Source of the DNA: Timonella sp031979385
GTDB taxonomy: Bacteria; Actinomycetota; Actinomycetes; Actinomycetales; Cellulomonadaceae
NCBI GenBank assembly: GCA_031979385.1
Contig: DALZEF010000015.1
Location: 1 to 64,000 of the forward strand
DNA: 64,000 nt
Direction: 5' to 3'
Part shown: positions 31,280 to 40,059 of the stretch, piece after piece
Position numbering within the stretch: the stretch's first letter is position 1
Layout: every line of letters starts with the position of its first letter
Notes under the pieces: generated by a model
What the model saw: only the letters and a program-made list of their open reading frames with translations
Told to the model about the DNA's origin: nothing
Database searches by the model: none
Program-made: the position numbers and the translations under genes

Positions 31280-34165
31280 TTAGATGGATGAATAGGCGAC
31301 GACGCCACGTTTGATCGCGTCGATTGCATTGGTCGCGGTTGTTCGCAGACGCTGGCTTGGAGCAACCCCAGCGATCTGGTCCAGGGCATCAAGGATCTGC
31401 TTCGCCCACCGCACGAAGTCACCGGCAGTCAAGTCCGCATCGGAGAGGACCGAGTCGAGCGAACGCCCCCGCGTCCACTTGTGCACGGCCTCGATCAACC
31501 CGGTGTCGAGATCGCCGGTTTCCTTGACCTTGTAGGCATCTTCGAGGTCGGTGAGCCGCGACCATTCACGAATCATCTCGTCAAGCACTTGCGCGAGTTT
31601 TCCTTGCGGCCCACCTGGGATGCGCGGATCGGGTTCATCATCGCGGCGCGACTGATACACGACGAGCGACACAGCCGCCGCTAGTTGCGGCGCCTCGAGT
31701 TCGTCCCATAGTCCCTTTTCGATGCACCTGGCGACGAGCAGATCATTTTCTGCGTAGATGCGCGAGAGTGCGTGGCCGGGTTTGGTGACATGCAGGTCAC
31801 CGTGTTCGTCTCGGTGCAGGTATTCGAGTTCGAGGAGGACCTTGCAGATCCGGTCGAACGTTTTACCGATGGAACCTGTGCGGTTGTTGATCTTGTGCAG
31901 AAGGGTCTCTTGCTCGCGCATGAGTTTGGTCCACCGCTCACCCCAGCGGGCGTGAGCCTCACGGTCTGGGCAGGCGTGGCACGGATGTTCGCGCAGGTTC
32001 CGGCGTAGTTCCTGAAGCACGATATCGTCTGCTGAACTGCTGCGCCGTTTTGGACCCGAGTAGGGATTATCGGGCACAGGCGTCAGGCCGTCACCGTTGC
32101 GGAGCGCGGCTCTCAACTTAGCGGTGAGGTCCTTGCGATCCGCCGGTTTTCTCGGATTGAACTGCTGGCCAATCCGCAGTGAGCCGATCACCTCGAACCC
32201 GCCATGCAGGTCAGCGAGGGACACCATCCGAACCTTGCCCTGCTCGGTGAGCACGGCGGGGCGCGGACCGTCGGCACCCGTGTCCTTGCCCCGGTCAACG
32301 ACCACCGCGTAGCCCGCCGACCGCCCGGAAGAAACCTCCACCACATCGCCGCGGCGCAGTTTGGTCAGTCGGTAGATCAGCTCGGTGCGTGCTGCGTTCT
32401 TGTTCTCCCCCGCAAGTTTGCGCTCTCGCTCCGAGATTTTGCGACGAAGTTGCATGTAACTCGGGAAATCACCGAGTTCGCACTGCATGGCCTGTTCATA
32501 GCCTTCTAGGGCCTCGCGATTCGCGCTTGCCGCACGGGCCAATCCAACGACGCCACGGTCGGCTTGGAACTGCGCGAACGAGGACTCAAGGATTTCCCTA
32601 GCCTGTTTTTGACCGTAGCGGTCTACCAGGTTGATGGCCATGTTGTAGGTTGGCTTGAAACTCGATTTGAGTGGGTACAGGCGTTTTGATGCTAGGCCGG
32701 ACAGAGCAACAGGGTCGAGTCCCGGGTGGTCAACGACCACCGCATGCCCCTCGACGTCGATTCCGCGCCGTCCCGCACGTCCCGTTAACTGGGTGTACTC
32801 ACCCGGTGTCAGGTCAACGTGTGAGGTGCCATCCCATTTGACCAGTTTCTCCATGACCACCGTCCGGGCGGGCATGTTGATCCCAAGCGCAAGGGTCTCG
32901 GTGGCGAACACGGCTTTGATGAGTCCGCGCGAGAACAGTTCCTCGACTGTCTCCTTGAACAGTGGCAGCATGCCCGCATGGTGCGCAGCGATACCTCGGG
33001 TCAGACCCTCAATCCATGACCAGAACCCCAACACGTTGAGGTCCTCGGCTGGAACGTTGGTGCAGCGAGACTCCGCAATGATCCGAATCTGCTCGGCTTC
33101 CTGCTCCGTGGTCAAACTAATGCCGGTGGCCAAACACTGTGCAACAGCGGCATCGCAGCCTGCGCGCGAGAAAATGAAGTAGATCGCGGGCAACAGGTTT
33201 GCCTCTTCAAGCTCCTTGATGACCGCGAACCGTGGCGGGCCACGCCGCCCGGTACGCTGCGAGGAACCGTGCTTACCTCGGCCACCCCATGACCCGCGGT
33301 TGTGTAGGGAGTCACTCCCACGCCGCATGACGTTGAGCAGGTCGGGGTTAATCGGTGGGTTCACGCCCGGATCAGTCGGATCAACCGTGTGCGCATACAG
33401 GTCCAAGATGCCGCCGGGGTGGTCTCCCCTGCCTTGAACGATGACATGCTGCCACAACGGTACGGGGCGGCGTTCCGAGACGATCACCTTGGTGTCACCA
33501 CGGACGGCCTCCAACCAGTCGCCGAACTCTTCCGCGTTCGACACCGTTGCACTCAGCGACACGAGGCGTACCGACTGGTCCAAGTGGATGATGACTTCCT
33601 CCCACACCGCACCCCGGAACCGGTCGGCCAGGTAGTGAACTTCGTCCATGACCACGTACCCGAGCGTGTCCAGGGTTGAGGACTGCGCATAGATCATGTT
33701 GCGCAATACCTCGGTGGTCATCACCACGATGGATGCTTCACCGTTGATCGCAGTGTCCCCGGTCAACAGGCCAACCGAATCGGCACCGTAGCGGCGCACG
33801 AGGTCATTGTATTTCTGGTTGGACAGCGCCTTGATAGGGGTGGTGTAGAAGGCCTTCTTACCCGTTGCGAGAGCTAGGTGGGTGGCAAACTCTCCCACTA
33901 TCGTCTTCCCGGCACCGGTGGGCGCCGCAACGAGAACGGAACTACCACCCTCAAGCGCTGCACAGGCCTCAAGTTGGAAGGGATCGAGTGGGAAATCGAA
34001 GTTCGCCTCGAACGCTTCAAGGTGTGGCGTATGGAGTGTGGCGCGTTCCTTGAAAGCCGCATACCTTTCGGCTGGTGATGGCTCTGTGCTCTGGGGGCTG
34101 GATGATGGAGATGTGCGGAGCGCTGCGCGTTTCTGTTCGCGAACCCTCGAGCGTTTCGGAGACAT
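31280..34165 (-). CDS. helY: Ski2/Mtr4-like DEAD/DEAH RNA helicase HelY
   Basis: Superfamily 2 helicase related to eukaryotic Ski2/Mtr4, probably acting in RNA decay or processing. 961 residues: FPLDPFQLEACAAL, Walker A APTGAGKT (81-88), TTPIKALSNQKY, DEVH (174-177), SATVSN, the second RecA domain with FATETLALGINMPARTVVM and QLTGRAGRRGID, and a C-terminal DSHCT-type region after an SH3-like insertion. In M. tuberculosis helY stands next to tatC/tatA and pafC/pafB, as here. The ATG has TAGGCT six bases upstream and no ribosome-binding site. Confidence 0.93.
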   Translation of the reverse strand: MSPKRSRVREQKRAALRTSPSSSPQSTEPSPAERYAAFKERATLHTPHLEAFEANFDFPLDPFQLEACAALEGGSSVLVAAPTGAGKTIVGEFATHLALATGKKAFYTTPIKALSNQKYNDLVRRYGADSVGLLTGDTAINGEASIVVMTTEVLRNMIYAQSSTLDTLGYVVMDEVHYLADRFRGAVWEEVIIHLDQSVRLVSLSATVSNAEEFGDWLEAVRGDTKVIVSERRPVPLWQHVIVQGRGDHPGGILDLYAHTVDPTDPGVNPPINPDLLNVMRRGSDSLHNRGSWGGRGKHGSSQRTGRRGPPRFAVIKELEEANLLPAIYFIFSRAGCDAAVAQCLATGISLTTEQEAEQIRIIAESRCTNVPAEDLNVLGFWSWIEGLTRGIAAHHAGMLPLFKETVEELFSRGLIKAVFATETLALGINMPARTVVMEKLVKWDGTSHVDLTPGEYTQLTGRAGRRGIDVEGHAVVVDHPGLDPVALSGLASKRLYPLKSSFKPTYNMAINLVDRYGQKQAREILESSFAQFQADRGVVGLARAASANREALEGYEQAMQCELGDFPSYMQLRRKISERERKLAGENKNAARTELIYRLTKLRRGDVVEVSSGRSAGYAVVVDRGKDTGADGPRPAVLTEQGKVRMVSLADLHGGFEVIGSLRIGQQFNPRKPADRKDLTAKLRAALRNGDGLTPVPDNPYSGPKRRSSSADDIVLQELRRNLREHPCHACPDREAHARWGERWTKLMREQETLLHKINNRTGSIGKTFDRICKVLLELEYLHRDEHGDLHVTKPGHALSRIYAENDLLVARCIEKGLWDELEAPQLAAAVSLVVYQSRRDDEPDPRIPGGPQGKLAQVLDEMIREWSRLTDLEDAYKVKETGDLDTGLIEAVHKWTRGRSLDSVLSDADLTAGDFVRWAKQILDALDQIAGVAPSQRLRTTATNAIDAIKRGVVAYSSI

Positions 34166-34171
34166 GCCTTA

Positions 34172-34177
34172 AGCCTA
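34172..34177 (-). promoter_or_regulatory. -10 element of a probable leaderless helY promoter
   Basis: Minus-strand TAGGCT, 6 bases before the ATG at 34165, in the 61-base gap after the lipid kinase gene. Confidence 0.4.
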
Positions 34178-34226
34178 TCGAAGGACCCTGCCCAGCCCAC
34201 GCTTATTTGCATCTACGGGAGAAACG

Positions 34227-35219
34227 TCACGTTAGGACCCGCAGCACGCCTGGGTCCACCGTGATTCGGACAGGGACGGGACCGATGACCTCACCGTCAG
34301 CCATAGCGACTGGTGGGAACTGAGCCCTATCACTTGGACCAATGATGACCTCGGTGACTTCGCGAGTCGAGACAGCAGGCTCCTGAAGGTGTTTACCGGA
34401 GTAGAGCTTCGGAAAGATCCGCATGATCTGCGGGACACTCAAGGCGTCGGCGAGCATGAGATTGAGTTTGCCGTCGGTGAGGGAAGCATGCGGGGCAATG
34501 GGGATACCGCCACCAAAGTAGGGAGCATTGCTGATTGCGGCGAGTGTGCCCGTCTTCTCGATGGTCTCGCCCTCGATGGTGATGGAGTATCCGTACGGTT
34601 TGTACTTGTTGAGGCAAGAAACCACTGCGCGCAGGTACTTGAGGTGCCCTTTGGGCCACGAGTAGGTGTTTGCTTGGAGATTCACTGCGGCATCAAACCC
34701 GAGTGAGAGCGTTCCAGCGAACCAGCGTCGCGTGGACTGCGAGTGGCGCACATCCTGAGGGGATTTCGCCCGCAATACGCGCGCTGGAGACAGTTCTTGC
34801 AGGTGTGGCTCTACAACGCCTGCATCGTAGGCGGTGATTGAACCCGCCTCAAGGGCTTGGGCAATGACCTCGATGGAGGCTCGGACATCGTTGATGGGGA
34901 GATTGATTGCGCGAGCGAAGTCGTTTCCAGAACCGACAGCGATGATACCGAGTGGAGTGGATGTTTTTGCGGTGGCGTTGACGCCGAGGTTGACCATGCC
35001 GTCGCCTCCAACCACGACGAGGGCGTCGAGACGGTTGAGACTCGCAGCGCGTGCTTTTGCGTGCGCATCGATAGCCGAGGTGCCGGACAGGTCAGTGAAG
35101 TTGATGTTGTGGCGTGCGAACTCGCGTATGACCTGTTTTCCGGCGTGTTCTCCTTTGCCAAGCCCTGCGGTGGGATTGATGACGAGGCCGATATGGGGGT
35201 GGGTTTGTGATACGGCCAT
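34227..35219 (-). CDS. diacylglycerol/lipid kinase family protein
   Basis: DAGK-catalytic-domain lipid kinase, likely phosphorylating diacylglycerol or a related lipid. 330 residues: GLVINPTAGLGKG nucleotide site, VVVGGDGMVNLGVN (the usual GGDGT is GGDGM here), GIIAVGSGNDFARA, and a C-terminal beta-sandwich with YFGGGIPIAPHASLTDGKLNL. ATG 35219 begins one base after the tatC stop, so it is the third gene of the tatA-tatC run. The frame is open upstream inside tatC, but the N-terminus HIGLVINPTAG fits the chosen start. Confidence 0.9.
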   Translation of the reverse strand: MAVSQTHPHIGLVINPTAGLGKGEHAGKQVIREFARHNINFTDLSGTSAIDAHAKARAASLNRLDALVVVGGDGMVNLGVNATAKTSTPLGIIAVGSGNDFARAINLPINDVRASIEVIAQALEAGSITAYDAGVVEPHLQELSPARVLRAKSPQDVRHSQSTRRWFAGTLSLGFDAAVNLQANTYSWPKGHLKYLRAVVSCLNKYKPYGYSITIEGETIEKTGTLAAISNAPYFGGGIPIAPHASLTDGKLNLMLADALSVPQIMRIFPKLYSGKHLQEPAVSTREVTEVIIGPSDRAQFPPVAMADGEVIGPVPVRITVDPGVLRVLT

Positions 35220-35220
35220 G

Positions 35221-36075
35221 TCAGTAGTCTTGTAGTTCCTTATCGAGTGCGTCCATGCGGCGCTTTTCAATCCGATCATGGATGCTTGCCACGCCAACGG
35301 CGATGAAGTAGAGACCCACGATTGGCAGGGCAACCAGAATCATGGTCAGGGCGTCCGGGGTTGGCGTCATCATTGCGGAGAATGTAAAGGCGAGTACAAC
35401 GGCCCAGCGCCAGCCCTTGAGCATCGTGTGTGCGGACATCATGCCGAGGAAATTCAACGCCACCAGCAGGACGGGCATCGCGCAGGCCAGGCCGAACGCG
35501 ATGAGTAGGCGCATGACGAAACTCAGGTAGACGTCTGCTGAAATCAGTTGCGATGCAGTCTCTGGAACGAATCCCACCATGATGCGTACGGCTCGGGGCA
35601 TTACCCACCAGGCGAAGTACGCTCCCCCGAGAAACAGCGGAATCGCTGCGCCAAGGAACCCATAGGTGTAGGCGCGTTCTTTCTTGGTGAGGCCCGGTGT
35701 GATGAACGACCAGAACTGGAACATCCAGAACGGGCTGGAGATGAAGAAGCCGATGAAGAACGAAATCTTCAACCGGAAGTCAAGCCCCGTGGCGATGCCC
35801 GCGAAGTTGATGTTCGCGTCGAGTCCGGTGTCTTTGGAAGCTTGGATGAGCGGTTCCTGGAGGGCGTTGAATACCGGCGTGAACAGGAACCATCCGCCGA
35901 TGGCACAGGCAACGATAACGATGGCGGCATAGAAAAGCCGCCGCTTGAGTTCGTTGAAGTGTTCCAGGAGCGTCATTCGACTCCTGGCCTCACGTCGTTC
36001 TTGGGCGCGGCGGGCTTTCGTCGATCTGCGGATCTTTTTCGCCGAACGCTTTTTATCGTTCGAGGAAGTCGACAC
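35221..36075 (-). CDS. tatC: Sec-independent protein translocase TatC
   Basis: Polytopic membrane subunit of the twin-arginine translocase that recognises RR signal peptides. 284 residues with a basic cytoplasmic N-terminus of about 34 residues (KKRSAKKIRRSTKARRAQER), the conserved MTLLEHFNELKRRLFYA and six membrane segments (for example FFISSPFWMFQFWSFITPGL and AVVLAFTFSAMMTPTPDALT). It follows tatA after two bases. The long Arg/Lys N-terminal tail is larger than in E. coli but common in actinobacteria. Confidence 0.95.
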   Translation of the reverse strand: MSTSSNDKKRSAKKIRRSTKARRAQERREARSRMTLLEHFNELKRRLFYAAIVIVACAIGGWFLFTPVFNALQEPLIQASKDTGLDANINFAGIATGLDFRLKISFFIGFFISSPFWMFQFWSFITPGLTKKERAYTYGFLGAAIPLFLGGAYFAWWVMPRAVRIMVGFVPETASQLISADVYLSFVMRLLIAFGLACAMPVLLVALNFLGMMSAHTMLKGWRWAVVLAFTFSAMMTPTPDALTMILVALPIVGLYFIAVGVASIHDRIEKRRMDALDKELQDY

Positions 36076-36077
36076 GG

Positions 36078-36308
36078 TTATGCGTTGTCTTTGCGTTTCG
36101 TGTCGGCGGTGTCAGCGCTGGAAACCGATTCGGCGGGGTTTGACTGCGCGGGAGCATCGTCATCCGTGAGTTCCTTGATCTCCTTCTTGAAGATCTTCAT
36201 CGACTGGCCAACGCTGCGCGCCATGTCAGGAAGCCTCTTCGATCCGAAGACCAACAGGATCACGACAATCAGCACAACCCAGTGCCACGGCTTGTTTAAT
36301 CCAGGCAT
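36078..36308 (-). CDS. tatA: Sec-independent protein translocase TatA
   Basis: Pore-forming Tat subunit. 76 residues: short N-terminus, membrane helix HWVVLIVVILLVFGSKRLP with the conserved FGSKRLP hinge, then the amphipathic helix DMARSVGQSMKIFKKEIKEL and an acidic tail. GGAG lies about eight bases upstream of the ATG. First gene of the tatA-tatC-lipid kinase run. Confidence 0.94.
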   Translation of the reverse strand: MPGLNKPWHWVVLIVVILLVFGSKRLPDMARSVGQSMKIFKKEIKELTDDDAPAQSNPAESVSSADTADTKRKDNA

Positions 36309-36410
36309 TATTCAAACTCCAAACTTCGGTGCGTCATTACATCCTAAGCGTGTGCCGCGTCAGGTAAAAACCCGGCGTAGCCGCATGGAACTATCGAACC
36401 GCTTCGACGC

Positions 36411-36478
36411 CGGTTAGTCAACTACCCACACAGTCAAATGTGGCGACCTGTACGAAGTGATTGGTAGTTGGCGAACCG
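36411..36478 (-). terminator. inverted repeat after the 112-residue membrane protein gene
   Basis: CGGTTAGTCAACTACC / GGTAGTTGGCGAACCG, 16-base arms with three mismatches, and an inner CCACA / TGTGG. It lies next to the stop of the 36480-36818 gene and upstream of tatA. Probably a terminator. Confidence 0.4.
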
Positions 36479-36479
36479 A

Positions 36480-36818
36480 CTAGTCGCCGTAGTACGCAGC
36501 CCACCGACGGTACGTATTCTCTCGTGATTCTTGCTTACGCTGCGCCCGGCCCGCAGCACGATCCTGCCGTTCGCTGCGTAGTTGGGCGGCTCGTTCCGGT
36601 CCCCCATACACGTCCGTGTCTCGCGGCTCGCTCAGTAGTCCGCGCTGCATCAGTTCCTCGGCGCTGGGAGCCTGCGCCAATGCTACACTGATCCGTTCCG
36701 TGGCACATGCCCCTGCACGCAGTGTGTTGCGGGCACGAAGCCACAGCAGCCAGGTGAGGCTCGCAAGCATCGCGAGTGCGCTAATGATCGCGACGGCCCA
36801 AAAGGCAATGTTCAACAT
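36480..36818 (-). CDS. small membrane protein of unknown function
   Basis: 112 residues: one N-terminal membrane helix (IAFWAVAIISALAMLASLTWLLWL) followed by a basic cytoplasmic region (RARNTLRAG) and a charged C-terminal helix rich in Arg, Gln and Glu ending RRWAAYYGD. No family recognised. It begins one base after the pafC stop on the same strand, so it belongs to the pafB-pafC transcript. Its base composition and packing support a real gene. Confidence 0.65.
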   Translation of the reverse strand: MLNIAFWAVAIISALAMLASLTWLLWLRARNTLRAGACATERISVALAQAPSAEELMQRGLLSEPRDTDVYGGPERAAQLRSERQDRAAGRAQRKQESRENTYRRWAAYYGD

Positions 36819-36819
36819 G

Positions 36820-37842
36820 CTAGTCTCCTTGGCTTTCCTCTAGGTCACCGTACTGCGTCAATGCGCGTGCTGCACTGTCCGCCACGAGGTTCGCGTACTC
36901 GGGTGGAGACACGCTCGCTACATGTCCAGCATGTGCGAGCAAGAACTCCACAAGCCATTGTGGACGCGATACGTCTATGGTCAGTTCCACCAACCCGGAA
37001 GGTGCCTCGGACAACTGCTCGTGGGGAACCTCATCAACCAGCCAACGCCCGTGTGGGTGAAGAGTCAGAACAACGGTGTTCCCGGAACGCGGAACTCGCG
37101 CCTGCCCTGGTTCGTGCCCCTTGTCATGTTGATACGAGTCTCCCGTCAGGAGAATGACCGATCCCATGCGGTCGAGTCGGAACACGCGTGGCCCATCCGC
37201 TGTGCGGCAGAACCCCTGAGCGTAGAGATGACCCGACTGGTTGAAGATTGACCACAGCTCAACCACGCGTTCTGCGGTTTCTCCTGAAGCATTCACGTAG
37301 GTGAATCGCACGGGCGTGCTTGTCTCAATGCCCTCTCGTAGTACCGCGAGCGCGGAGCCTGCCCCGTCACGGGAGAGTTGCACGTCGAGGGCTCGTGAGT
37401 TTTCGCCGAGGTTGAGTGTGAGTTTGGAGATGAGGCGTTCGACTGTGGTGGAGCTTGCGCCAAGGTCGTTTTCGTCTGAGGCGGTGATAATGCCTCGCAG
37501 TGCGTTGAGCGCGGCGAGTAGTGCGATTGATTCTTTGATGCCCAGTCGGAGGGGTTGTTCGAGTCCGCGTGCGGCGGTGAGTCGGACGACGCCTTGGTCG
37601 AGGGCGAATGCGTCGAAGTCGATGAGGTCGTCGGCCATGTATCCGGGGGTTCCGGTGACCCAGAGTAGGTCGATGTCTGCGCGGATCTGTTTGGCGGTGA
37701 CGTTGAAGTGTGCTGCGAGTTCGTCGATTGTGGCTTCGCCGTTGTGGGATAGGTATCCGACGAGTGCGAGGAGGCGTGCGGTGCGGGTTGCGGCTGTTTC
37801 GGGGGTGCGTTTTTTGCGCGCGGTGGGGGTTGGTTCAGTCAT
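36820..37842 (-). CDS. pafC: WYL-domain transcriptional regulator PafC
   Basis: One half of PafBC, the activator of the LexA/RecA-independent DNA-damage response in mycobacteria. 340 residues: N-terminal winged helix (RTARLLALVGYLSHNGEATIDELAAHF), central WYL domain (STPVRFTYVNASGETAERVV, GHLYAQGFCRTADGPRVFRLDR) and WCX C-terminal domain. The ATG overlaps the pafB stop by four bases. The pupylation ligase pafA, which precedes these genes in mycobacteria, is not present here. Confidence 0.9.
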   Translation of the reverse strand: MTEPTPTARKKRTPETAATRTARLLALVGYLSHNGEATIDELAAHFNVTAKQIRADIDLLWVTGTPGYMADDLIDFDAFALDQGVVRLTAARGLEQPLRLGIKESIALLAALNALRGIITASDENDLGASSTTVERLISKLTLNLGENSRALDVQLSRDGAGSALAVLREGIETSTPVRFTYVNASGETAERVVELWSIFNQSGHLYAQGFCRTADGPRVFRLDRMGSVILLTGDSYQHDKGHEPGQARVPRSGNTVVLTLHPHGRWLVDEVPHEQLSEAPSGLVELTIDVSRPQWLVEFLLAHAGHVASVSPPEYANLVADSAARALTQYGDLEESQGD

Positions 37843-38849
37843 TGTGCGTTTCCTTCGTGGCTGAAGGGTTGCCTATTTGAGGAACTGTTGAGCGTGGCTG
37901 CGGCGCGTAGTCGTGCGATCACTTGGGTGCGTAGTTCGGGTGGTGCGCAGACTAGGACGGCGTCTGCTTGCCCGGCCAATTCGTCGGCAAGTTCCGTCAG
38001 GTCGTGGTAGGTGAGGGTTATGGCGTCGTAACCGCGCGGTACTAGGTGGTTGGATTCGCGTCCGCGTAGGCGTAATGCTCCGCCGCGTCCGGCTCGTAGG
38101 GCGAGCTGTGCGGTGTGTGTTTCTGTTTCGGTTGCTGCGAGTAGCGCGGAGAAATCGATGTCTTGTGGGATGTCGTATGCGGCTGGTGCGCCAATGCGTT
38201 TTACATTTCCGACGATCCGGTTGAGTTTGAAGGTTCGTTGCGCTTGGCGGGTGGTGTCCCAGGCGACGACGTACCAGCCGCTGCCGCGGGCGAGGACGGA
38301 CCAGGGTTCGACTTCACGGGTGGTTTGTTCGCCTGTGTGTCCTGTTCGGTAGTCGAACTGGACGCGTTGGCGCCCGGTTACCGCTTCGAGTAGGGGTTCG
38401 AGTGCTGGGCTGTCAGTGCCTACGCGTGGGTCGAACCCGATGAGTACGGAACTGTCTGTGGAGGCGGCCGTGGACTTGAGTTTGGTGAGTCCCAGTTGGG
38501 AGTCTGATTCGAGCGCGGTGTCGCGCCACAGCTGCGTGGCGAGCGACAGTAGACCGATTTCGGCGGGGTCGAGTTCGAGTTCGCCGAGTGTGTATTGGTC
38601 TTTGTCGATTCGGTATCCGGTTTCCTCGGCGTGTGAGGTGGCGGATTCGACTGTCACGATGGGTACGCCAAGTTCGCGCAGTGTGTCTTTGTCGCGTTCG
38701 AACATGCGCTCGGCTGTTTTGGGGTCGCTGTTGCGGTCGTATCCGGCAACGGTTGCCTGTATTTCGCGCCTCGACATGGGGGTGGTCGCGTTCATGAGTG
38801 CGATCACCAGGTTGAGGAGGCGTTCTGCAGGGGGCGTGGCGTTTTTCAT
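37839..38849 (-). CDS. pafB: WYL-domain transcriptional regulator PafB
   Basis: Partner of PafC. 336 residues: winged helix (AERLLNLVIALMNATTPMSRREIQ, DPKTAERMFERDKDTLRELG), WYL domain (RQRVQFDYRTGHTGEQ, GSGWYVVAWDTTRQAQRTFKLNRI) and WCX domain. GGAGG sits two bases before ATG 38849 and directly abuts an in-frame GTG at 38852. A TAGGGT box at 38858-38863 (minus strand) would put transcription start at these codons, so the start and whether the mRNA is leaderless are unclear. Divergent to the DUF3866 gene with only 33 bases between. Confidence 0.9.
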   Translation of the reverse strand: MKNATPPAERLLNLVIALMNATTPMSRREIQATVAGYDRNSDPKTAERMFERDKDTLRELGVPIVTVESATSHAEETGYRIDKDQYTLGELELDPAEIGLLSLATQLWRDTALESDSQLGLTKLKSTAASTDSSVLIGFDPRVGTDSPALEPLLEAVTGRQRVQFDYRTGHTGEQTTREVEPWSVLARGSGWYVVAWDTTRQAQRTFKLNRIVGNVKRIGAPAAYDIPQDIDFSALLAATETETHTAQLALRAGRGGALRLRGRESNHLVPRGYDAITLTYHDLTELADELAGQADAVLVCAPPELRTQVIARLRAAATLNSSSNRQPFSHEGNAQ

Positions 38850-38869
38850 CACCTCCAACCCTATTCCAG

Positions 38870-38875
38870 TACCTT
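38870..38875 (+). promoter_or_regulatory. -10 element of a probable leaderless DUF3866 promoter
   Basis: TACCTT, 7 bases before GTG 38883. It lies in the same 33-base gap as the opposing pafB promoter, so the two polymerases would compete. Confidence 0.4.
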
Positions 38876-38882
38876 TGGTTAT

Positions 38883-40049
38883 GTGATTACTTGGCGTGTT
38901 GGAAAAGTTGTGTCTCTTGGTCGGTCGTGGACGGGTGCGCAGGAACTTGAGGTGATTGGCGCTCCTGACTGGCAGGCGAAGGCACTCGCCTACCCGCAGT
39001 TGATCGGTGAGGTCGAGGTGGGCTCGCTGGTCGTGTTGAACACGAGTGCGCTTGATCGTGGGCTTGGTACCGGTGGTTATGCGATGGTGGCAGCCGTGCT
39101 TCCCGACGATTCGACGGGTACCTCGGGGGCACTTGCGTCGGGGCCGGGTCATCTTGTGAAGGCGCGGTACACCCCTACTCAGGCGATGGTGCTGGGGGTT
39201 GATGAGCAGGAGTCGCAGTTTCATTCGGTTCTTGAGGATGCGGACTCGATTGATGGTATGCCGGTCATTACCGCTGATCTGCATTCGTCGTTGCCCGCGA
39301 TCTTGATTGGGCTGCGTACTTCTGCCGCTGTGCTCGGGATGGGGGAACCCAAGGTTGCCTACGTCATGTCCGATGGTGGGGCGCTGCCTGCGTGGTTCTC
39401 GATGTCTGTGGCGCAGATGCGTGATTCTGGCTGGCTTGCCGCTACGATCTCGGTTGGTCAGGCCTATGGCGGTGACTATGAGGCGGTCAACGTGTATTCG
39501 GGTTTGCTTGCGGCGCGCCATGTCGTCCAGGCCGATGTTGCGATCGTTATTCAGGGCCCGGGAAATCTTGGTACGGGCACGAGGTGGGGTTTCTCCGGTG
39601 TCGCGGTTGGTGAGGCAATGAACGCGGCCTCGATTCTTGGCGGGCGTGCCATCGGTTCACTGCGCGTCTCCGGTTCGGACCACCGCGAACGCCACCAGGG
39701 TGTATCTCACCACTCGCGCACGGCTCTTGGCCGGGTTGCGACCTCCCCGGGAATCGTAGTGGCACCCCAGTTCGATACTGATCAAGACTGGTTTGCTGAC
39801 CTTGCCGCCCCTGAGGCGCTGGAAGGCAACCCGGCGCTGGTATCGCTCATCTCGTCGCAAATCGACGACCTGCGTGTCAGCGCACCCTGGCATCAGTACG
39901 TGTCAGTTCCCGTCACCGACCACCTACACGGCGCGCTCGCCGCAAGCCCTGTGCGCCTGTCGACGATGGGGCGCGGCTACGACCGCGACCCCCTTGCTTT
40001 CCTGACTGCCGCTGCCGCTGGTGCGTATGCGGTCAGCCTGCTGCGATAG
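38883..40049 (+). CDS. DUF3866 family protein
   Basis: 388 residues, function unknown. Recognised by the family-wide segments WTGAQELEV, LNTSALDRGLGTGGYAMVAAVL, HLVKARYTPTQAMVLGVDEQES, GLRTSAAVLGMGEP, YVMSDGGALPAWFS, ISVGQAYGGDYEAVNVYSGL and MGRGYDRDPLAFLTAAAAGA. No membrane helix. The family is found beside pafB/pafC in actinobacteria, which is again the case here, divergently arranged. The start GTG has no ribosome-binding site and a -10 box 7 bases upstream. Confidence 0.85.
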   Translation: MITWRVGKVVSLGRSWTGAQELEVIGAPDWQAKALAYPQLIGEVEVGSLVVLNTSALDRGLGTGGYAMVAAVLPDDSTGTSGALASGPGHLVKARYTPTQAMVLGVDEQESQFHSVLEDADSIDGMPVITADLHSSLPAILIGLRTSAAVLGMGEPKVAYVMSDGGALPAWFSMSVAQMRDSGWLAATISVGQAYGGDYEAVNVYSGLLAARHVVQADVAIVIQGPGNLGTGTRWGFSGVAVGEAMNAASILGGRAIGSLRVSGSDHRERHQGVSHHSRTALGRVATSPGIVVAPQFDTDQDWFADLAAPEALEGNPALVSLISSQIDDLRVSAPWHQYVSVPVTDHLHGALAASPVRLSTMGRGYDRDPLAFLTAAAAGAYAVSLLR

Positions 40050-40059
40050 TGGGATCGCG

